Shown here in pieces: positions 58,397-64,000 of a stretch of 64,000 bases of DNA. The notes beneath the pieces are model-generated. The model had not been told where the DNA came from and searched no databases. It saw only the letters and a program-made list of their open reading frames with translations. Within the stretch, counting starts at the first letter, position 1. Each line of letters starts with the position of its first letter. A program made the position numbers and the translations under genes. The stretch covers positions 1 to 64,000 of the forward strand of contig CAMQCZ010000007.1 in the NCBI GenBank assembly GCA_946999385.1, read 5' to 3'. The stretch is from an uncultured Lachnoanaerobaculum sp. GTDB taxonomy: Bacteria; Bacillota; Clostridia; Lachnospirales; Lachnospiraceae.

Positions 58397-58425
58397 TTGA
58401 AAGTATATATTTTTAGATATATAAT
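58397..58425 (+). promoter_or_regulatory. suf operon promoter
   Basis: TTGAAA (58397-58402), 17 bases, consensus TATAAT (58420-58425), about 78 bases before sufC. Upstream at about 58328-58350 a nine-base unit (TTTTTCACA) is repeated. No IscR- or Fur-type palindrome was recognised. Confidence 0.75.
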
Positions 58426-58503
58426 ATAAATTCAATACAAGAGTTACTATATTTCATAACTGTTGTGCTTATTTTTTTTATATTCATTTATAGGAGGAAA
58501 TTT

Positions 58504-59253
58504 ATGAATAAGGACTTGTTGTCAATACATAATTTAAATGTTAAGGTTGAAGACAAAGCAATTTTACATAATATTAATTTAAATATCAGAGAGGGAGAAA
58601 CTCACGTTATAATGGGACCTAACGGTGCAGGCAAGTCAACTCTCGGGCATAGTATAATGGGTAATCCTAAGTTTGAGATTACCGGTGGAAATATCATATA
58701 TAAGGGAGAAGATATTACCAAGCTTACTACAGATAAGAGAGCAAAAGCAGGCATTTTTCTTTCTTTCCAAAATCCGCTGGAGGTTGCAGGAATTTCTCTT
58801 GGCAACTTTGTTAAAACTGCCAAGGAGCAAATATCCGATGAACGTCTTAAATTTATGGAATTTAGAAAACAGGCAAATCAAACTCTCGATTTATTACAAA
58901 TGAATCACGAATATACCAATCGTGATCTCAATGTAGGCTTTTCCGGTGGTGAAAAGAAAAAAGCCGAGATTTTTCAGCTTTTAATGCTAAAGCCAAGTCT
59001 TGCCATCTTAGACGAAGCTGATTCAGGTCTGGATGTTGATGCAGTAAGGATAGTTTCAGAGGGTGTTAGAGAATATAAGGATAAAATGAATGGAAGCCTT
59101 TTAATAATCACACATAGTACACGTATACTCCAGGCTCTACATGTGGATTATGTACATGTTATTGTTAATGGTAAAATAGTTGACACCTCTGACGCAAGCC
59201 TGATTGATAAAATCAATCAGTATGGCTTTGAAGATTATTTAGTAAAGGCATAG
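58504..59253 (+). CDS. sufC: Fe-S cluster assembly ATPase SufC
   Basis: ABC-type ATPase of the SufBCD scaffold. The 249 residues have Walker A GPNGAGKST, the signature GFSGGEKKKAE, and Walker B SLAILDEADSGLD. AGGAGGAAATTT precedes the ATG at 58504; the frame is open a further 13 codons upstream to 58465, but that region holds the ribosome site. First gene of the suf operon, seven bases before sufB. Confidence 0.97.
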   Translation: MNKDLLSIHNLNVKVEDKAILHNINLNIREGETHVIMGPNGAGKSTLGHSIMGNPKFEITGGNIIYKGEDITKLTTDKRAKAGIFLSFQNPLEVAGISLGNFVKTAKEQISDERLKFMEFRKQANQTLDLLQMNHEYTNRDLNVGFSGGEKKKAEIFQLLMLKPSLAILDEADSGLDVDAVRIVSEGVREYKDKMNGSLLIITHSTRILQALHVDYVHVIVNGKIVDTSDASLIDKINQYGFEDYLVKA

Positions 59254-59260
59254 GTGTTTT

Positions 59261-60676
59261 ATGAAAGAGGTAAGAGAAAAAACTAAGGTAGAAGATATTG
59301 ATAGAAGTATTTATGATTTTAAAATATCTGAAGAAAACTCATTTAAGGTAAAGGGTGGCTTAACTAAAGATATAGTTGAAGAAATATCAAAAGAAAAAAA
59401 TGATCCCTTGTGGATGAAAAATTTCAGATTAAAATCACTGGATATTTATAACAAATTGAACATTCCTAATTGGGGTCCCTCAATAAGTGAGCTAAATATA
59501 GATAATATTGTAACCTATGTAAGACCAAATACTAAGATGAAAAATGATTGGGAAAGTGTTCCAAGTGATATCAAAGAAACCTTTGAAAGGCTTGGTATAC
59601 CTGAAGCAGAAAGGACTTCCCTTGCAGGTGTCGGTGCTCAATTCGACTCCGAGCTTGTCTATCATAGTGTAAAAAAAGAAGTAGCGGCTATGGGCGTTAT
59701 CTACTCAGATCTTGAAAGTGCCATGCATGGTGAATATGCAGCTATGATTGAAGAATATTTTATGAAATTAATAACCCCTGCCGATCACAAATTTGCAGCT
59801 CTACATGGAGCAGTTTGGTCAGGAGGCTCTTTTGTCTATGTTCCAAAAAATGTAATTGTAGACATCCCTCTTCAATCATATTTTCGTCTTAATGCAAAGG
59901 GTGCCGGACAATTTGAACATACACTCATAATTGTAGATGAGGGGGCATCTCTGCATTTTATAGAAGGCTGCTCTGCACCAAAATATAATGTTGCCAATCT
60001 TCATGCAGGTGCTGTTGAAATTTTTGTAAAAAAGAATGCAAAGGTTAGATATTCAACTATAGAAAATTGGTCAAAAAATATGTATAATCTCAATACAAAA
60101 AGGGCTATCCTCGAAGAAAATGCAAGCATAGACTGGGTTTCAGGTTCCTTCGGCTCAAAGGTATCCTACCTATATCCTATGAGTATTTTAAATGGAAAAA
60201 ATGCAAGAGCAAGCTTTACAGGAGTTACCTTTGCAGGAGAAGGTCAAAACCTTGATACAGGTGCAAAAATCGTACATAATGCACCAAACACCTCCTCCTT
60301 CATCAATACAAGATCAATTTCAAAAAGCGGTGGAATAAATACATATAGAAGCTCCGTACTTATTACCAAGCAGGCTAAAAATTCCAAGAGTGCCGTATCC
60401 TGTCAATCTCTTATGCTTGATAATATATCTCGTTCAGATACTATACCTGCTATGGATATACGTACAAAGGATGCAGATGTCGGACATGAAGCAACTATAG
60501 GACGTATTAGTGATGAGTCCATTTTTTATCTCATGTCAAGAGGTCTTTCCGAGGAAGAAGCAAAAGCACTCATCGTAAGTGGATTTGCAGATAATGTTTC
60601 AAAAGAATTACCACTTGAATATGCCGTTGAAATGAATAATCTCATCAGAATGGAAATGATTGGAAGTATTGGATAG
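59261..60676 (+). CDS. sufB: Fe-S cluster scaffold protein SufB
   Basis: Scaffold subunit of 471 residues on which new clusters are built. The N-terminal region contains PLWMKNFRLKSLDIY, and the beta-helix core has AALHGAVWSGGSFVYVPKNV and EGCSAPKYNVANLHAGAVEIFV (a conserved Cys). The C-terminal VGHEATIGRISDESIFYLMSRGL carries the cluster-binding Glu/His. It precedes sufD by ten bases. Confidence 0.97.
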   Translation: MKEVREKTKVEDIDRSIYDFKISEENSFKVKGGLTKDIVEEISKEKNDPLWMKNFRLKSLDIYNKLNIPNWGPSISELNIDNIVTYVRPNTKMKNDWESVPSDIKETFERLGIPEAERTSLAGVGAQFDSELVYHSVKKEVAAMGVIYSDLESAMHGEYAAMIEEYFMKLITPADHKFAALHGAVWSGGSFVYVPKNVIVDIPLQSYFRLNAKGAGQFEHTLIIVDEGASLHFIEGCSAPKYNVANLHAGAVEIFVKKNAKVRYSTIENWSKNMYNLNTKRAILEENASIDWVSGSFGSKVSYLYPMSILNGKNARASFTGVTFAGEGQNLDTGAKIVHNAPNTSSFINTRSISKSGGINTYRSSVLITKQAKNSKSAVSCQSLMLDNISRSDTIPAMDIRTKDADVGHEATIGRISDESIFYLMSRGLSEEEAKALIVSGFADNVSKELPLEYAVEMNNLIRMEMIGSIG

Positions 60677-60686
60677 AGGAGTTAAT

Positions 60687-61739
60687 ATGGAAATACTTAT
60701 AAACAAATTACCTACGCCTACTTGGAATAAATTAAAATTAAATAATAGTAGCGTAAGTATTAATAATTTAAACAATTTAACAGCAAGCTTTGATATTCCG
60801 GCTAATATAAAACATACAGCGACTGCTTCATTTGGCTTTGATAAATATGAAACAAGCCTCGGCAATGAATTTGATACACTTATAAAAAATTCACATTTAC
60901 AAATCAACAAATTCATCTGCCCTAAAAATCAAAGTCCTGAAAAGCCCTTATATATAGATTTAAATTTTGAAAAAGGTAAGGAGCTTGCCGGCGTATACGA
61001 ATTTGAAATTGAAGAAAATTGCGACATTTGTATAATAATGGACTTTTATAATACCAAAGCAAGCTCAGTGCTTGGTTTTGTTCAAAGCAGATTTATATTA
61101 CACAAAAATTCCAAGCTGCATCTTATACAGGTACAAAGAACAGCCAATGATTTTACTTTTATTAACGATATTACAAGTAAACAGGAAGAAGGTGCAAGCC
61201 TGAAATTAACAAAGCTTATTTTAAGCTCAAGGCGTTCCTTTGACAGCTTTTTAATAGATTTGGATAAATACAAAGCTTCATTTGAAAATGATATGCTATA
61301 TTTGGTAGATAATGATAATGAGCTTGATATAAATTATATCATCAATCATAGAGGTATAAAAACCAGGAGCTATTTAGATATAAAGGGTATACTGCGTGAT
61401 AGAGCCAAAAAAACATTTAGAGGAACTATAGATATTAAAAAAGGTGCCGTAAATGCTTCAGGTAAGGAAAATGAAGCCGTACTCTTGATTGATGATGATG
61501 TAATAAATAAAAGTATTCCTATAATACTTTGCTCGGAAGAAGATGTAGAAGGAGCTCATGGAGCCAGTATAGGAAAGCTGGATGAAGAGATACTTTTCTA
61601 TATGCAATCAAGAGGAATAGAAGAAAAGAAAATTTATAAAATAATAGCCAAAGCAAGAGTTGAAGAGCTTTGTCAAAAAATCAAGGATGAAAAAACAATA
61701 TCCAAAATACGTAATTTTTTAGGGGGAAGCCATGAATAA
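60687..61739 (+). CDS. sufD: Fe-S cluster assembly protein SufD
   Basis: SufB paralogue of 350 residues, more diverged. The conserved core FRGTIDIKKGAVNASGKENEAVLLIDD and the C-terminal EGAHGASIGKLDEEILFYMQSRGI, with the conserved His, identify it. GAGGAGTTAAT precedes the ATG at 60687, and the frame is open nine codons further. It pairs with SufB and binds SufC. It overlaps sufS by eight bases. Confidence 0.95.
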   Translation: MEILINKLPTPTWNKLKLNNSSVSINNLNNLTASFDIPANIKHTATASFGFDKYETSLGNEFDTLIKNSHLQINKFICPKNQSPEKPLYIDLNFEKGKELAGVYEFEIEENCDICIIMDFYNTKASSVLGFVQSRFILHKNSKLHLIQVQRTANDFTFINDITSKQEEGASLKLTKLILSSRRSFDSFLIDLDKYKASFENDMLYLVDNDNELDINYIINHRGIKTRSYLDIKGILRDRAKKTFRGTIDIKKGAVNASGKENEAVLLIDDDVINKSIPIILCSEEDVEGAHGASIGKLDEEILFYMQSRGIEEKKIYKIIAKARVEELCQKIKDEKTISKIRNFLGGSHE

Positions 61740-62970
61740 ACTGACTTTTGATAAAGAGGAACAAAACTTAAGAAAGCTTTTTCCTATTCTAAATAATAAT
61801 AGCACGATATATCTTGATAATGCTGCAACATCTCAAAAGCCTGCTTGTGTATTGGAAGCTATTGATAATTATTACAAAAATATAAATTCAAATCCCTTTA
61901 GAGGCTTATATGATTTAAGTGTAGATGCTACAAATGCTTATGAAGCCGCAAGAAGCAAGGTGGCAGAATTTATCAATTCACCACAGGCGGAAAATATTAT
62001 ATTTACAAGAAATGCAAGTGAAAGCTTAAATTTAGTAGCTTATACCTACGGCTTAAATTTTATTGATAAGGACTCTGAAATTTTAGTAAGTATATGTGAG
62101 CATCACAGTAATTTTCTTCCTTGGCAAAATTTAGCAAAAAAAACCGGTGCAACAATCAAATACCTGCCTTGTAATAAAGACGGCTCTATTGATATAAATA
62201 CCTTAAACTCATATCTTTCAGATAAAACAAAAATATTTGCAATAACACATATTTCAAATGTTATAGGAAGAGAAAATGATATAAAAGAATTTACTCGCTT
62301 AGCTCATTCCTTTGGAAGCATAGTAGTTTTAGATGCCGCACAAAGCATTCCTCATATAAAAATAGATGTTCGTGATTTAGATGTTGATTTCTTAGCATTT
62401 TCAGGTCATAAAATGTTTGCTCCTATGGGAATAGGCGTTTTATATGGTAAATACGCTTTGCTCGACAAAATGCCACCTTTCTTATTTGGTGGAGAAATGA
62501 TTGAAAGTGTAAGGCTCGACTCCACAAGCTATGCAAGTGTTCCACACAAATTTGAGGCAGGAACTGTAAATGTTTCAGGTGCGATAGGTCTTGCTACGGC
62601 AATAGATTTTATAAATTCTATCGGATTTGATACCATAAAAAAAAGAGAAGAATATTTAACAAAATTAGCCCTTGATGAATTGGAAGCTGATAAGCATATA
62701 CATATCATAGGTTCAAAGGACTACACAAAGCACCATGGTATATTAAGCTTTACTATTGATGATGTCCACCCTCATGATATTGCTGAAATTTTAAATTCAA
62801 ATAATATTGCTATAAGAGCAGGTCATCACTGTGCACAGCCATTATTAAATCATCTTGGCTTTCTAAGCACAGCCAGAGCATCCTTTGCTTTTTATAATAC
62901 AAAGGATGAAATTCTTTATTTTTGTAAGATTTTAAAAACAATTAGAGAGGTGATGGGATATGGCAAATAA
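61732..62970 (+). CDS. sufS: Cysteine desulfurase SufS
   Basis: PLP enzyme of 412 residues that takes sulfur from cysteine. The PLP-binding Lys is in AFSGHKMFAPMG and the active-site Cys in IRAGHHCAQPL. The beginning of the fold has STIYLDNAATSQKP. Group II desulfurase, acting with SufU. It overlaps sufD and sufU. Confidence 0.97.
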   Translation: MNKLTFDKEEQNLRKLFPILNNNSTIYLDNAATSQKPACVLEAIDNYYKNINSNPFRGLYDLSVDATNAYEAARSKVAEFINSPQAENIIFTRNASESLNLVAYTYGLNFIDKDSEILVSICEHHSNFLPWQNLAKKTGATIKYLPCNKDGSIDINTLNSYLSDKTKIFAITHISNVIGRENDIKEFTRLAHSFGSIVVLDAAQSIPHIKIDVRDLDVDFLAFSGHKMFAPMGIGVLYGKYALLDKMPPFLFGGEMIESVRLDSTSYASVPHKFEAGTVNVSGAIGLATAIDFINSIGFDTIKKREEYLTKLALDELEADKHIHIIGSKDYTKHHGILSFTIDDVHPHDIAEILNSNNIAIRAGHHCAQPLLNHLGFLSTARASFAFYNTKDEILYFCKILKTIREVMGYGK

Positions 62971-63385
62971 TACTTTTTATAATGAAATCTTAACTGAACA
63001 TAATATACGTCCTATGTATAAAAGAAAATTACCTACTGCTACATTTAGCCTTGAAGGTATTAATCCTAATTGTGGAGATGATATAATTTTAAATTTAGAG
63101 CTTAAAGATAATAAAATAATTGATGGAAGCTTTGAAGGAAGCGGTTGTGCCATTTCTCAAGCCTCTGTAGATATGATGCTTGATTTAGTTATTGGAAAAA
63201 CAAAGGAAGAAGCACTCAAGCTTTGTGATATCTTTTTTAGAATGATTCAAAATAAAGCAAGCGAGGAAGAGATAGAGCTATTAGATGAAGCAGGTATACT
63301 AAAGGATATATCACATATGCCTGCAAGAGTAAAATGTGCCGTCCTATCATGGCACACGCTCAAAGAAATCCTTGAAAAAAAATAA
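62960..63385 (+). CDS. sufU: SufU sulfurtransferase
   Basis: Zinc-dependent sulfur acceptor for SufS in Firmicutes, 141 residues. The metal ligands Cys38, Asp40 (NPNCGDD), Cys63 (GSGCAISQAS) and Cys126 (RVKCAVLSW) are all present. This, and the insertion before the last Cys, separate SufU from IscU scaffolds. It is the last gene of the operon and overlaps sufS by 11 bases. Confidence 0.96.
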   Translation: MANNTFYNEILTEHNIRPMYKRKLPTATFSLEGINPNCGDDIILNLELKDNKIIDGSFEGSGCAISQASVDMMLDLVIGKTKEEALKLCDIFFRMIQNKASEEEIELLDEAGILKDISHMPARVKCAVLSWHTLKEILEKK

Positions 63386-63398
63386 TATACTTATATTT

Positions 63399-63425
63399 AA
63401 TGCTTCCTATGAAGCATTATTTTTC
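63399..63425 (+). terminator. suf operon terminator
   Basis: Perfect eight-base arms AATGCTTC (63399-63406) and GAAGCATT (63411-63418) with a four-base loop are followed by ATTTTT. Confidence 0.88.
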
Positions 63426-63432
63426 GCCTATA

Positions 63433-63464
63433 TTGTTAACCATTTTTTTATTATAGGTTGACAA
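63433..63464. promoter_or_regulatory. BirA (biotin repressor) operator
   Basis: TTGTTAACC (63433-63441), 14 bases, GGTTGACAA (63456-63464). This is the known BirA palindrome with one deviation (GGTTAACAA expected). It overlaps the -35 of the bioY promoter, so bound BirA would block RNA polymerase. Confidence 0.85.
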
Positions 63465-63486
63465 TCTAAAAAATATATTATATTAT
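63458..63486 (+). promoter_or_regulatory. bioY promoter
   Basis: Consensus -35 TTGACA (63458-63463), 17 bases, TATTAT (63481-63486). The -35 sits in the right arm of the BirA operator. Confidence 0.8.
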
Positions 63487-63516
63487 ACTTGATATTAATT
63501 AGGATAGGAGTTTAAT

Positions 63517-64000
63517 ATGAAAAATAATAATTTATTTGATACTAAAAGTATGATACTCATTGCACTTATGGCGGCAATAATGTGTATTTTGGCACCTTTA
63601 TCACTTCCACTGCCATTTACACCAATTCCCATAAGCCTTGCCATTTTGATTGTATATTTTTGTGCCTATGTATTATCACCACTCAAGGCAACAATTTCAA
63701 TTTTATTATATCTCTTGCTTGGAAGCATAGGTATACCTGTTTTTGCAGGATACAAATCAGGTCTTGGAATTATACTTGGACCTACAGGCGGTTACTTGAT
63801 TACCTATCTCATAATCGCTTTTATCTGTTCAAATATTTTCCATAAATTTCCTAAAAATAGATTTTTGCATATTATTGGCATGCTTATTTCCATAATCATC
63901 TGCCTTTTATGTGGAACTCTATGGTTTACATTTAAAAAAGAAGGCATAGACTTTGTCAAAGCTCTTTCACTATGTGTAATACCATTTATACCGGGTGAAA
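63517..64000 (+). CDS. bioY: Biotin transporter BioY, N-terminal part (cut by window edge)
   Basis: Substrate-binding membrane subunit of an ECF-type biotin importer. About 161 residues are present before the edge. They show the family features: a helix with LIALMAAIMCILAPLS, then FTPIPISLAIL, the GSIGIPVFAGYKSGLGIILGPTGGYLI block (Gly/Pro-rich biotin site), and further membrane helices. The ATG follows AGGATAGGAG. The C-terminal part is outside the window. Regulation by BirA is predicted from the operator upstream. Confidence 0.95.
   Translation, partial: MKNNNLFDTKSMILIALMAAIMCILAPLSLPLPFTPIPISLAILIVYFCAYVLSPLKATISILLYLLLGSIGIPVFAGYKSGLGIILGPTGGYLITYLIIAFICSNIFHKFPKNRFLHIIGMLISIIICLLCGTLWFTFKKEGIDFVKALSLCVIPFIPGE

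Overview
The window is AT-rich chromosomal DNA from an anaerobic low-GC Firmicute. A Lachnospiraceae-type Clostridium relative is the best fit. This rests on the str operon, a FabK-type fatty-acid operon with a fused AccDA, paired GlgC/GlgD, SpoVG, a SufCBDSU operon, YesM/YesN signalling, and an F-type plus a V-type ATPase. The placement comes from gene content and protein similarity, not from a database search. No phage genes, transposases, integrases, CRISPR arrays or rRNA were seen, and no gene-free gap exceeds 300 bases.

Layout. 1-3650 (minus): str operon rpsL-rpsG-fusA-tuf, with tuf cut by the window edge. 3810-4670: membrane protein of unknown function. 4725-11846 (minus): complete F-type ATP synthase operon atpZ-I-B-E-F-H-A-G-D-C; its c subunit carries the sodium-binding residue set. 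12105-13116 (minus): mscL and signal peptidase I. 13379-16569 (plus): glycogen branching enzyme and an MscS channel. 16669-18330 (minus): cold-shock protein with a structured leader, tRNA-Asn, thioredoxin, TrmB. 18452-19255: membrane-anchored DUF4145-like/SH3 protein. 19509-28714 (plus): V-type ATPase operon ending in a TIGR01906/Lit-like membrane protein. 28861-31323 (plus): D,D-carboxypeptidase and a DEDDh exonuclease.

31383-41673 (minus): one long fatty-acid operon, fabH-acpP-fabK-fabD-fabG-fabF-accB-fabZ-accC-accDA, followed by an NMO-like flavoprotein. It starts at a strong promoter with a FabT-like operator just after the -10 box. 41765-45625 (minus): LacI regulator, spoVG, glgD, glgC. 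45827-49093 (minus): YesM/YesN two-component system and methylglyoxal synthase. 49310-49380: tRNA-Arg(CCU). 49477-57383 (minus): hexuronate operon (TRAP transporter DctPQM, UxaC, UxuB, UxuA, KDG kinase), with KDPG aldolase divergent at 57618-58250. 58504-63385 (plus): sufCBDSU. 63517-end: bioY, cut by the window edge, under a near-perfect BirA operator.

How it fits together. Glucuronate enters by the TRAP transporter and passes UxaC, UxuB, UxuA, KDG kinase and aldolase to pyruvate and glyceraldehyde 3-phosphate. Surplus carbon can be stored through GlgC/GlgD/GlgB. Acetyl-CoA carboxylase needs biotin, which BioY imports under BirA control. The regulatory DNA is unusually readable: most operons show a -35/-10 pair with 17-bp spacing and a strong hairpin terminator.
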